From an uncultured Bacilli bacterium (GTDB lineage: Bacteria; Bacillota_I; Bacilli_A; RF39; UBA660), in contig CANRKW010000022.1 of the NCBI GenBank assembly GCA_947631345.1, forward strand, positions 1 through 12,515: a stretch of DNA of 12,515 nucleotides, given 5' to 3'. Numbering within the stretch: position 1 is the first letter of the stretch; each line of letters starts with the position of its first letter. The position numbers and the translations under genes are program-made. The notes below the pieces were generated by a model that made no database searches, had not been told where the DNA came from, and saw only the letters and a program-made list of their open reading frames with translations. Positions 1-6,688 of this stretch are shown piece by piece.

Positions 1-43
1 CCCCGGGTATCAAAAATTGTACACCGAAAAGAGTTAATTTCAT
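1..43 (-). CDS. Start of an unidentified gene running off the left edge
   Basis: An ATG at 43-41 opens 14 codons without a stop up to the window edge. They read MKLTLFGVQFLIPG, a hydrophobic start that could be a membrane segment. An AAGGAG Shine-Dalgarno lies at 55-60, 11 bases upstream. A closer ATG at 51-49 is followed after three codons by TGA and can be discounted. A promoter and a dyad lie just upstream. The product cannot be identified from so few residues. The call rests on position, ribosome site and promoter, not on homology. Confidence 0.5.
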   Translation of the reverse strand, partial: MKLTLFGVQFLIPG

Positions 44-60
44 ACTTTCATATTCTCCTT

Positions 61-101
61 ATATGTAGATTTTTTTAATTTTTTTCTTTTACTCTACATA
101 T
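61..101. promoter_or_regulatory. 9-bp dyad between promoter and ribosome site (possible operator)
   Basis: ATATGTAGA at 61-69 and its exact reverse complement at 93-101 flank a 23-base AT-only-like spacer. The dyad sits between the predicted -10 (104-109) and the AAGGAG ribosome site (55-60) of the left-edge gene. The expected transcription start falls inside the right arm, so only about five base pairs of this arm would be transcribed. That favours a DNA operator over an RNA hairpin, but this is inference. Confidence 0.4.
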
Positions 102-103
102 CT

Positions 104-132
104 ATATTACAATAATTTTTTATCTTTTTCAA
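104..132 (-). promoter_or_regulatory. Putative sigma-A promoter of the left-edge gene
   Basis: On the minus strand, TTGAAA (127-132) is followed after 17 bases by TAATAT (104-109). The -35 matches TTGACA at five of six positions and the -10 matches TATAAT at four of six. A transcript would start near 97 and lead into the gene at 43. It also implies that the gene at 43 can be expressed independently of the operon ending at 161. Confidence 0.5.
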
Positions 133-160
133 GTCATTTTAAGTCAGATTTTTTACTTTA

Positions 161-2059
161 TTAATTCTCATATATAAATTCATTATTCTTAAAGTAATCA
201 CTATAATATATTTTATCTATATATTTTAGTTTTTCCATATATATTAATGCTCTTTTTTCATAATCTTTAAAATCTTCTTTATTAAAGTCTTTACTTTTAT
301 ATTTTATGCTATTAAGTGAATAACCTACAAATTGAGGACTTATATATATTCCATAATTTCTACTAAATACTATACTTTCACTTTTAGTAAATACACTACT
401 ACCAAAATACAAATTTTTGTAGCTAGGTAAATCAAATATATCTAATATTGTTGGTGTTATATCACTAGTTGTTGTAAATTTATCTACTATATTTGTATTA
501 TTATTTTCTACATATTTATTAGTTAGTTTTTTATCATATATAATCATAGGTATATGATATAATTCACTATTATATTTTTCTTTAATATCTTTAGCATAAT
601 AACTTAAGTTATTGTAATATGTGTTATGATCACTAAATAATACTATAGTTGTGTTATCTAACTCTTCTATACTTTCTAAATAATCTAACATTGTTCCAAC
701 AGCTTTATCAAAATCCATTAAAGCCGCTAAATATGTTTTTAAATGTTCTTCATCTTCATTTTTAACATCTTTTAGTATATTATAACTATCTAATATTTCA
801 TAATAAGGTTCAAGTGTTTTTCTAGTTTTATAATATCCGTGCATTGAAAAAGATATAATAAATGAGAAAAATCTTTCATCTTTTAAGAACATTTCTTCTT
901 TCATTTTATCAAATGTAATACTATCTAAATTTCTTTCCCCTTTTTTATGCATCCAAGTGTCTTTAACCCCATATTCTTCCATTTCATTTATTGCTGTAAG
1001 ACTTTCAAATCCCCAAGATTTATGTAAGTCATATCTATTATAGAAGTCTCCATAATTCGCGTGATAACTTTTCACAACAGTGTCCTTATCATAATGTTTT
1101 ATTAAACTAGGAAGCGAAAAAGGATAGCTATTTTTATAAAAGTCATAGTTTACATATTTTCCAGTAGGATAGTTACCTAATACAGAAAGTGCTTCACTTA
1201 CATCAGTTTTTTCTTTTTGATAAAAGTTACTAAATATTAGTCCTTCATTCATTAATCTTGTTAAATTAGGAAAAAGACTACTACTTTCTTTATATTTAGT
1301 AAATGGATACCACTCAAAAGATTCTACTAATATTAAAACTAAATTATTATCTTTACTTATACCATTATATTCACTTATTTCAAGAGGTTCTTTATATATA
1401 AAATCACTCACATCACTAACATCTTTTACATTTACAACAGTTTTACCACTTATTATTTGATATATTCCATTTCCTATCATACCTATTGTTTGATAGTTAT
1501 TTGCTGTTTCACTATATAATCTTTCTTTATACATATCATCTTTTTTCTTATTAGTTTCTATTATAGGTTTTAATATTATAACAAGTAAACATATAGTAAT
1601 TAAAATAGAAGATATGACTATTTTCTTTTTACTATTTTTATTTTTTGTTTTTTCTTTTTTATATTTAATTATTAATATTATAGAAGGCACTAATATAAAT
1701 AAGAGACATATTATAATGAATCCATATTGTAAGTCAAAGCTTTCTAAAGTACCAAATGCATCAGTTCTTTGATTAAACATAGCCCATTCAAATACTGTTC
1801 CATTGGAATCGTATAAAAAGATAAATGCAGTATCTAGAATCATCTGTATAATTAAAAATACACTTGATATTATTTCTCTTAATATTTTACTTTTAATTAA
1901 AGAAAGTATAACTGTAAATAGAGTTAATATAAATAATGGATAAAAAGGTTTACTTAAATAAAAACCACAAGTAGTATATGTAATAGCAAATAATTCCATA
2001 AAAATGCTAATTATTATGAATTTTATTATAGTTATGTTTTCTTTTATAAACTTTATCAT
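161..2059 (-). CDS. LtaS-type lipoteichoic acid synthase (membrane sulfatase-fold phosphoglycerol transferase)
   Basis: This family polymerises glycerol-phosphate taken from phosphatidylglycerol on the outer face of the membrane. The 632-residue length and plan match: five hydrophobic segments (about 9-30, 39-56, 63-83, 113-131, 147-165), then an extracellular sulfatase-fold domain from about 235. Visible key residues are the metal-binding Glu246 in LVESFEW, the expected nucleophile Thr285 in EKTDVSEA, Arg342 in FYNR (FWNR in Staphylococcus aureus LtaS), His407 in SFSMHGYY, and Asp477-His478 in LFSDHN. A downstream DITPTILDIF segment is also typical. The ATG overlaps the TGA of the preceding gene (ATGA), with AGG eight bases upstream, so it is the last gene of the operon starting at 5952. 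It could be a paralogue with another acceptor, as in Bacillus, which carries several. No clear terminator follows its TAA. Confidence 0.9.
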   Translation of the reverse strand: MIKFIKENITIIKFIIISIFMELFAITYTTCGFYLSKPFYPLFILTLFTVILSLIKSKILREIISSVFLIIQMILDTAFIFLYDSNGTVFEWAMFNQRTDAFGTLESFDLQYGFIIICLLFILVPSIILIIKYKKEKTKNKNSKKKIVISSILITICLLVIILKPIIETNKKKDDMYKERLYSETANNYQTIGMIGNGIYQIISGKTVVNVKDVSDVSDFIYKEPLEISEYNGISKDNNLVLILVESFEWYPFTKYKESSSLFPNLTRLMNEGLIFSNFYQKEKTDVSEALSVLGNYPTGKYVNYDFYKNSYPFSLPSLIKHYDKDTVVKSYHANYGDFYNRYDLHKSWGFESLTAINEMEEYGVKDTWMHKKGERNLDSITFDKMKEEMFLKDERFFSFIISFSMHGYYKTRKTLEPYYEILDSYNILKDVKNEDEEHLKTYLAALMDFDKAVGTMLDYLESIEELDNTTIVLFSDHNTYYNNLSYYAKDIKEKYNSELYHIPMIIYDKKLTNKYVENNNTNIVDKFTTTSDITPTILDIFDLPSYKNLYFGSSVFTKSESIVFSRNYGIYISPQFVGYSLNSIKYKSKDFNKEDFKDYEKRALIYMEKLKYIDKIYYSDYFKNNEFIYEN

Positions 2060-2361
2060 AATAAACCTATTACTCTTAAATTTAATGGATTAGTATTAAT
2101 TAAATTAGCGAGTTCTTCTTTATTTTCATATTTGTCTATTTTATTTTTTATACTACTTATTGTATCACAAAACATAGATGGATTTGTGAGTAGAATACCA
2201 TATATATTAGTAACACCAATTGACTCAAAGATATCTAAAATATTCTCTATTTTATCACTATCATATATAAATATATCTAAATTTATATCATTATCTATAA
2301 TTTTTTCTTTAACTTTTTCTATTTGTTCATTATTTAAATTGTATTTTTCTAAATAATTCAT
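2056..2361 (-). CDS. Small helical protein with mTERF-like repeats, function unknown
   Basis: The 101-residue product is not recognised. It is predicted to be all helical and soluble, with no signal peptide or membrane segment. Residues 37-66 (KIENILDIFESIGVTNI, then a helix containing LLTNPSMF) and 71-101 (ending TNPLNLRVIGLL) look like two copies of a helix-turn-helix motif. The pattern of leucines, a gly-val turn and an Asn-Pro pair resembles mTERF repeats, which bind nucleic acid or form solenoids. The resemblance is by eye only. Its ATG overlaps the TGA of the gene upstream by four bases, and its own TGA overlaps the LtaS-type start by four bases. Its translation is therefore locked between the two, which suggests a fixed stoichiometry with them. 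Confidence 0.7.
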   Translation of the reverse strand: MNYLEKYNLNNEQIEKVKEKIIDNDINLDIFIYDSDKIENILDIFESIGVTNIYGILLTNPSMFCDTISSIKNKIDKYENKEELANLINTNPLNLRVIGLL

Positions 2362-4289
2362 AAATTATTATTCCTTCCCATTATTATACTTTCTATATTT
2401 TTATAATCTGCTTCTGTTATAAATGAATTTCTAATTATAGAAGTAAGTAACATTTCTTTTGTTAAGTTACCATATAAACCTTTTAATATTGATGCATAAT
2501 GTAATACTTTATATCTAGATATTATTCTATTATTAAATAGATATATATATTCACTTGCTTTATAGTTTTCTTCTAAATTTCTTATTAATTCATCATTTAA
2601 AATTTCTTCTATATAGTATTCTTCTTCGTGATCTTTTAAAGATGTTATATATTGTATTATCATTTTATCATATATAGCATAGTCTTCTATCTTTTCAATT
2701 CCACTTACAAAATTAGTTAAAAGGAACTCTTCCATTTCTTCACTATTAGATAAAAGGCGTCTATCTTTTTCGTCAAATATTTCACTACTTTGAGTTCCAG
2801 CTTTCTTTTTAGAGAAGAATATATTGTAAAATTCTTTATAACCATTAGTATATAATTTATGGCTTAACAAAGCGTGTTCACCTATACTTTTTAAATGTAA
2901 GTAACTTAAATTTCTCATAAAGTAGTTTCTTATAGATTCATTATATATACCTTTTTTACTCATATTATTTTGAAAATCTTGATTTTTTACTATATCAGAA
3001 TCCATACTTTCAAATATAGATGTGTTTAATGGATTTAAAAGACCTAGTTCAATTGCTAAATGTAGTTTGTCTTCAAAATCTCCTTTCATACAAGTTATAG
3101 GTACTTTATATACACTATTTAATTTAAATAATCTACAAAGTGCGATGTTTTTCTTAAGCATCCAAGTAGGTATAGTTTTAATACTCATATCACTTCCAGT
3201 ATCATCTAAATTAATTTCTTCATCAAATAAATCTCTATTTTGTTTTAATAATTCTATATTTTCTGTTAATTCTTCTAAACTAATAGTATATGATTCGTTA
3301 TGTAAACTCTTTTTAATAGAAGTACCTTCTCTTTTTTCTCTAACTCTAAATACAGGTGGTCTATAATTTCTATTATTTTTTATCCAAATACTTGCATAGG
3401 CATCTTCAAAATAAGCTTCATTTATTTCACCATTTTTATTTATTTTTTCGTATATTTTTTTTATATCGTCAATTTTACCATATAAAGTTACTTTTAAAAG
3501 GGCAGTTTTTCTAAATCTTTCTAATATATTTTCTTCTTTAAAGAATTGTAATATTTCCCTTGTATTTTCTATATCTATATTAGATGTTACTTCTCTTTCA
3601 TATTCTTGTAGCATTTTTAGAAAACTATTTATATAGTCTTTACTTAAGTATTCTTTATATAAGTCCATTACTTTATCTAAAGGAACATTATTTTTAGAAG
3701 AATAACCACTTAAATTTCTTGTATTATAAAAACTTTCTATTATAGTTAAAGCTTCTTCTAAATCTATTTCAAGAAGTGGAATTTCACTATAAAGGTCGTA
3801 AAACATTTCTTTAGTATAGTATTTTCTATTACCCTTATTTTCTAATATACTTTTAATAGCTTCAATGTTTTCTATTTTTCTTGATTTTTCTTCTGGTATT
3901 TTTATTTCTTTTATTTCTTCTAATAATCTTACTTCTAAACTTCTTAATTTTTCTAAAAACATATTATATGTATTTATTTGTCTTTCTGAAAAAGGAAGTT
4001 CACTACTAGAAAATTTTAAATCTTCTCTTGCTTTTATAACATTTTTCATATCAGTAATTATTGTAGAAAAATCACTTATACTATAGTTATATGCTTCTAA
4101 TAAATTTAAAAGAGTAGAAAAATCAAATTCATAAAATTCTTTATCATTTTCTAAAATTTGGTAACACTTTTTTATTGCTTCAATTTGCTTTAAAAGTTCT
4201 TGTTGTTTTACTATATTAATCATTTTTAATTCTTCTAATTCTTTTCTTAAAGCATCCAATTTTTCATTAATTATTGTAACAGAATCCAT
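2358..4289 (-). CDS. Large helical coiled-coil protein, function unknown
   Basis: The 643-residue protein is not recognised. Residues about 5-45 form a strong heptad coiled coil (KLDALRKELEELK). The rest is charged and helical with no signal peptide or membrane segment, so it is probably cytoplasmic. From about 340 to 420 there is a loosely repeated pattern (ENIELLKQN, KNIALCRLFKL, EDKLHLAIELGLL) resembling the helical repeats of the next gene. The C-terminus (about 590-640) is a compact helical segment containing ISRYKVLHYASIL. A TTG at 4301 would give four extra residues, but that extension reads through the GGGAGGA ribosome site, so the ATG at 4289 is the start. This ATG overlaps the upstream stop as TAATG. 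Its TGA overlaps the next ATG. It is the central gene of the operon. Confidence 0.8.
   Translation of the reverse strand: MDSVTIINEKLDALRKELEELKMINIVKQQELLKQIEAIKKCYQILENDKEFYEFDFSTLLNLLEAYNYSISDFSTIITDMKNVIKAREDLKFSSSELPFSERQINTYNMFLEKLRSLEVRLLEEIKEIKIPEEKSRKIENIEAIKSILENKGNRKYYTKEMFYDLYSEIPLLEIDLEEALTIIESFYNTRNLSGYSSKNNVPLDKVMDLYKEYLSKDYINSFLKMLQEYEREVTSNIDIENTREILQFFKEENILERFRKTALLKVTLYGKIDDIKKIYEKINKNGEINEAYFEDAYASIWIKNNRNYRPPVFRVREKREGTSIKKSLHNESYTISLEELTENIELLKQNRDLFDEEINLDDTGSDMSIKTIPTWMLKKNIALCRLFKLNSVYKVPITCMKGDFEDKLHLAIELGLLNPLNTSIFESMDSDIVKNQDFQNNMSKKGIYNESIRNYFMRNLSYLHLKSIGEHALLSHKLYTNGYKEFYNIFFSKKKAGTQSSEIFDEKDRRLLSNSEEMEEFLLTNFVSGIEKIEDYAIYDKMIIQYITSLKDHEEEYYIEEILNDELIRNLEENYKASEYIYLFNNRIISRYKVLHYASILKGLYGNLTKEMLLTSIIRNSFITEADYKNIESIIMGRNNNL
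3022..3366 (+). other. Plus-strand open frame judged not to be a gene
   Basis: This open frame lies wholly inside the well-supported minus-strand gene at 2358-4289, has no ribosome site of note, and its product is a Ser/Leu/Phe-rich string typical of an antisense shadow. It is entered only to say that the largest opposite-strand frame here was considered and set aside. Confidence 0.05.
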
Positions 4290-4492
4290 TATTCCTCCCA
4301 ATTTGTAACAAGTTCTAAAGTTTTTAAATAAAATGAAAAATCATCTATTCTATTAGTATAGTTACTAATTAACTTATCGGAATCTATTCCTAATTTAAAC
4401 GATAGAACATCTATATCTATATTTTTTTCTTTAATTAAATTTAAAGTTTTGTTTTTTATATCTAAAAATAAGTTATTTAATTTTTCTTCCAT
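4289..4492 (-). CDS. Small HTH-like protein (67 aa), function unknown
   Basis: This short protein carries a segment (about 20-55) with the spacing of a lambda-repressor or XRE-type helix-turn-helix. IKEKNIDIDVLSFKLGID is followed by DKLISNYTN, where one expects a leucine, small residue, LG turn and recognition helix. No other domain fits in 67 residues. It could be a DNA-binding autoregulator of the operon or only a small helical partner. The ATG lies 16 bases inside the end of the preceding gene, with an AAGGAAAG sequence about 12 bases upstream. Its TAA overlaps the next ATG as TAATG. Overlap on both sides supports it as a real gene despite its size. The HTH call is by eye. Confidence 0.65.
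   Translation of the reverse strand: MEEKLNNLFLDIKNKTLNLIKEKNIDIDVLSFKLGIDSDKLISNYTNRIDDFSFYLKTLELVTNWEE
4293..4299 (-). promoter_or_regulatory. Ribosome binding site that fixes the start at 4289
   Basis: On the minus strand GGGAGGA lies four bases before the ATG at 4289 and inside the end of the 67-aa gene. It rules out the in-frame TTG at 4301, whose extra codons would be this ribosome site. Confidence 0.8.
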
Positions 4493-5952
4493 TTATAATC
4501 ACTTTCCTTCATTAAAGATTTAATTATTTCACTTTGTGATAAAACTGTCATACTATCTTGATTTTCTAAAGCAGTTATTAATTTAAGTATAGCTTCTTCA
4601 TAAGATTTTATTATTCTTGATGTATTTTCATTTATTTTGTTGTTTTTAAATTCTTCTGCATATAATATTAATATACTATTATCTCTTAATTTAACAAAAG
4701 AAATTATTATTTTAGAATTAATAGTTGTAAAAATATCTTTACCACTTTTTTCTTTAAATTTTTTGCTTCCACTCATAATTCTAACACTAGTTTTTTTTCT
4801 TTGAATCATCTCATTTTCTGCTTTTTCTAATAAATTCATTAAATTATTTACTAAGTTATCTTCTTTTATTAAAGGTGAAATCATAGGTTCATTATTTTCA
4901 TCTGGTAAGAAATATGCTTTAGAAAATACAAATTCATTTTCTTCTTTTTTATTTTCTGTAATTTGTTTATCTAATTCTCTTAATTTATTACATAAAAGAG
5001 TATATTCTTCATCTATACATAATTCTAAAAAATCTATATCTTCTTTATCTTTATATCCATCACTAGATATTTTTACAATTTTTTCTTCTAATCCACTTTT
5101 ATAATCAAATAGTTTAAAAGCAACTACTTTAGCAAGTGCATCTTCATAACTTTGTCCATCAAATATAGCTTTTAATTCTTCTGTACTAAATTTATCTAAT
5201 GCTTTTGCATATCCGTGGTAGGAATTTTGTAATTCTTTAGACATTTCACTTAACATATTATAGTATTTATTTAGTAAATCGTTCATTTCTACATTTATTT
5301 TATTATATTTTTCTTTAACTACTAAAAATTCAGTTTTATAATTTATCTCTACTATTTCAATAGCTTCTTCTTTATCTTCTTTTATTTCTTCTTTTTCTTC
5401 AGTTTGCTTAACTTCTTTAGGTTTTCTTACTACATTAGATTTTGATCCTTTATACATAGGATATAATAAAATTTTTCTCATTTCTTCTCTATCTATATTA
5501 TATTTTTCACATATTCTAACAATTAAATGAAAATCTGCTAATACACCCATATACAAATCATATACATCACTATAATTTTTACTTTCTTTAATTAAATCAC
5601 TATTATATATTTCTAATTTTTCACTAAAAGTTTTTATTCTTTCTCTTATTACTTTAAAAGCTTCTTTACATAAATCATTTTCTTCATTATTTAAATTTAC
5701 AAAATACCCAGCTATTTTAAAATGTCGTTCTAAAGAACTATCTATTGATATTATAGGATTTTTATATTTTAGCAATAAACCATTATCATTATATTTTTCT
5801 ATTTTAATTACTGTTTCTATTTTTTTTATATCTGCTTCAATCTTTGATATTTCACCTTTTATAAATGACAATTCTTTATATAGATAACTTCTAAATAAAT
5901 CCCAAGATTTTTTTGATTCAAGAATATCTCTTTCTATTTCAATAAATTCCAT
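4477..5952 (-). CDS. Coiled-coil protein with acidic linker, first gene of operon, function unknown
   Basis: The 491-residue protein is not recognised. It has no signal peptide or membrane helix. Residues 8-52 and 100-125 are coiled-coil-like. A helical segment near 146-168 (ICEKYNIDREEMRKILLYP) has a turn between two helices. Residues 176-203 form a Lys/Glu-rich flexible linker. A second helical region follows (205-375). Near 385-450 the pattern changes to alternating strands and helices (SVRIMSG, KIIISFVKLRDNSILILYAEEF), a possible small folded domain. The start ATG has GAGGG five bases upstream. It is the first gene after the sigma-A promoter at 6066-6094, with a leader of about 105 bases. 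Its end overlaps the HTH-like gene by 16 bases. The two-arm layout suggests a scaffold or adaptor, but that is inference. Confidence 0.8.
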   Translation of the reverse strand: MEFIEIERDILESKKSWDLFRSYLYKELSFIKGEISKIEADIKKIETVIKIEKYNDNGLLLKYKNPIISIDSSLERHFKIAGYFVNLNNEENDLCKEAFKVIRERIKTFSEKLEIYNSDLIKESKNYSDVYDLYMGVLADFHLIVRICEKYNIDREEMRKILLYPMYKGSKSNVVRKPKEVKQTEEKEEIKEDKEEAIEIVEINYKTEFLVVKEKYNKINVEMNDLLNKYYNMLSEMSKELQNSYHGYAKALDKFSTEELKAIFDGQSYEDALAKVVAFKLFDYKSGLEEKIVKISSDGYKDKEDIDFLELCIDEEYTLLCNKLRELDKQITENKKEENEFVFSKAYFLPDENNEPMISPLIKEDNLVNNLMNLLEKAENEMIQRKKTSVRIMSGSKKFKEKSGKDIFTTINSKIIISFVKLRDNSILILYAEEFKNNKINENTSRIIKSYEEAILKLITALENQDSMTVLSQSEIIKSLMKESDYKWKKN

Positions 5953-6026
5953 TTTTCCCTCTTTTCATATTAAACATTGTACCATATATTTAACATAAAA
6001 TCTATAATAACATTATATATTACAAC

Positions 6027-6042
6027 ACTTAATATTTTAAGT
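6027..6042. repeat. Short inverted repeat in the operon leader
   Basis: ACTTAA (6027-6032) and TTAAGT (6037-6042) are exact inverted copies around TATT. In the minus-strand RNA this weak hairpin begins two bases after the orphan Shine-Dalgarno at 6045-6052. It is AT-only in the outer pairs except one G-C per arm, so its stability is low. Confidence 0.35.
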
Positions 6043-6044
6043 AT

Positions 6045-6052
6045 TCACCTCC
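6045..6052 (-). promoter_or_regulatory. Orphan Shine-Dalgarno near the 5' end of the operon mRNA (STAB-SD-like)
   Basis: GGAGGTGA is the strongest ribosome-binding match in the window, yet no ATG, GTG or TTG with an open frame follows at a usable distance. It lies about 7-14 bases from the predicted transcript 5' end and about 90 bases before the real start at 5952. In Bacillus, SD-like sequences near the 5' end, such as that of the cry3A mRNA, bind ribosomes and protect RNA from 5' exonuclease. The same role here is inference. Confidence 0.4.
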
Positions 6053-6065
6053 GATCGATATTTGT

Positions 6066-6094
6066 ATTATAATACAATTGTTTGCACAAGTCAA
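6066..6094 (-). promoter_or_regulatory. Sigma-A promoter of the five-gene operon
   Basis: On the minus strand TTGACT (6089-6094) is followed after exactly 17 bases by TATAAT (6066-6071). The -35 has one mismatch and the -10 is perfect. It lies just after the cotE terminator and points at the gene starting at 5952. Transcription would begin near 6059. It is the best promoter in the window and suggests vegetative expression. Confidence 0.85.
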
Positions 6095-6103
6095 TAAGTT
6101 TTT

Positions 6104-6131
6104 TTATAAAAAAAACTAGGAATTCCTAGTT
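6104..6131 (-). terminator. cotE: Intrinsic terminator of the miaB-cotE transcript
   Basis: The minus-strand sequence AACTAGG-AATT-CCTAGTT (6114-6131) forms a seven-pair stem followed by a run of eight T (6106-6113). The TAG stop of cotE (6126-6128) lies inside the 5' arm, so the terminator begins before the coding region ends. The strong sigma-A promoter of the next operon starts about 20 bases further on. Confidence 0.85.
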
Positions 6132-6644
6132 CAAGTAATTTTCATTTATATTATCTATTTGTTTTTTCATTTCTTCAGTATCTTCTATTATATCGTATTC
6201 ATCTGTATCTTCCATTATTTGTATTCTTACTTTAGCATCTCCTATTATTTCTATTCCTAAACATTTTTCTATTTCATAATATATTGTATTATCTTTACTA
6301 CTAACATCTATTACTGTTGGATTTTTTAGACTTGTTATCATTATTTCACTATTATCATCTAAAACTGCATTGCCTTTTAAGTTTATTCCTACAACTTCTT
6401 CATAACTAATTTGCCTTGCTTCCACATTAGTTTTAGTATTATTATCATAACTATACCAAATATTGACATCAAAACTTCCTACAATTTTAACTTTGCCATT
6501 ATAATTATAACCACTCATTGTATGATTAATTACCCAACAACCTAAAACTGTATCTATTTTATTTGTCCCTACTATTTCATATTTATCTTTAAAAGTCTTT
6601 TTTCCTTTTCCAATAACTGCTTTAGTAACAATTTCCTTATACAT
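6126..6644 (-). CDS. cotE: Outer spore coat morphogenetic protein CotE
   Basis: CotE assembles around the forespore and is needed for outer coat formation in Bacillus. The 172-residue product (181 in B. subtilis) matches from end to end by memory of the sequence: YKEIVTKAVIGKGKK near the N-terminus, VLGCWVINH at 33-41, FDVNIWYSYDNNTKT at 58-72, and an acidic tail ending in INENYL like the B. subtilis INPEFL. The ATG at 6644 has AGGTGA seven bases upstream. It sits 34 bases after a TPR-like gene, downstream of miaB. B. subtilis also has cotE downstream of miaB, with ricA between and mutS after. Here neither ricA nor mutS is seen. A sigma-K-like promoter match lies in the gap. The match is strong and specific to spore formers. 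Confidence 0.93.
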   Translation of the reverse strand: MYKEIVTKAVIGKGKKTFKDKYEIVGTNKIDTVLGCWVINHTMSGYNYNGKVKIVGSFDVNIWYSYDNNTKTNVEARQISYEEVVGINLKGNAVLDDNSEIMITSLKNPTVIDVSSKDNTIYYEIEKCLGIEIIGDAKVRIQIMEDTDEYDIIEDTEEMKKQIDNINENYLN

Positions 6645-6661
6645 ATATCATTCACCTATTT

Positions 6662-6688
6662 TAATATATGATATTTACCTAAATTTGT
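6662..6688 (-). promoter_or_regulatory. Possible sigma-K promoter upstream of cotE
   Basis: On the minus strand AC (6687-6688) is followed after 16 bases by CATATATTA (6662-6670), which fits the sigma-K pattern AC-16/17-CATAnnnTA. In B. subtilis cotE has a sigma-K promoter as well as a sigma-E one. The leader would be only about 12 bases and barely include the ribosome site. Such short patterns are common by chance in AT-rich DNA, so confidence is low. Confidence 0.25.

Noticed and set aside
2132..4086. Several open frames on the plus strand
   Set aside because: They lie antisense inside well-supported minus-strand genes, lack convincing ribosome sites and give Ser/Leu/Phe-rich products typical of shadows in AT-rich DNA.
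5970..5996. Eight-codon mini-ORF in the leader of the 5952 operon
   Set aside because: Its ATG has no ribosome site; the orphan GGAGGTGA is about 50 bases away, too far to serve it.
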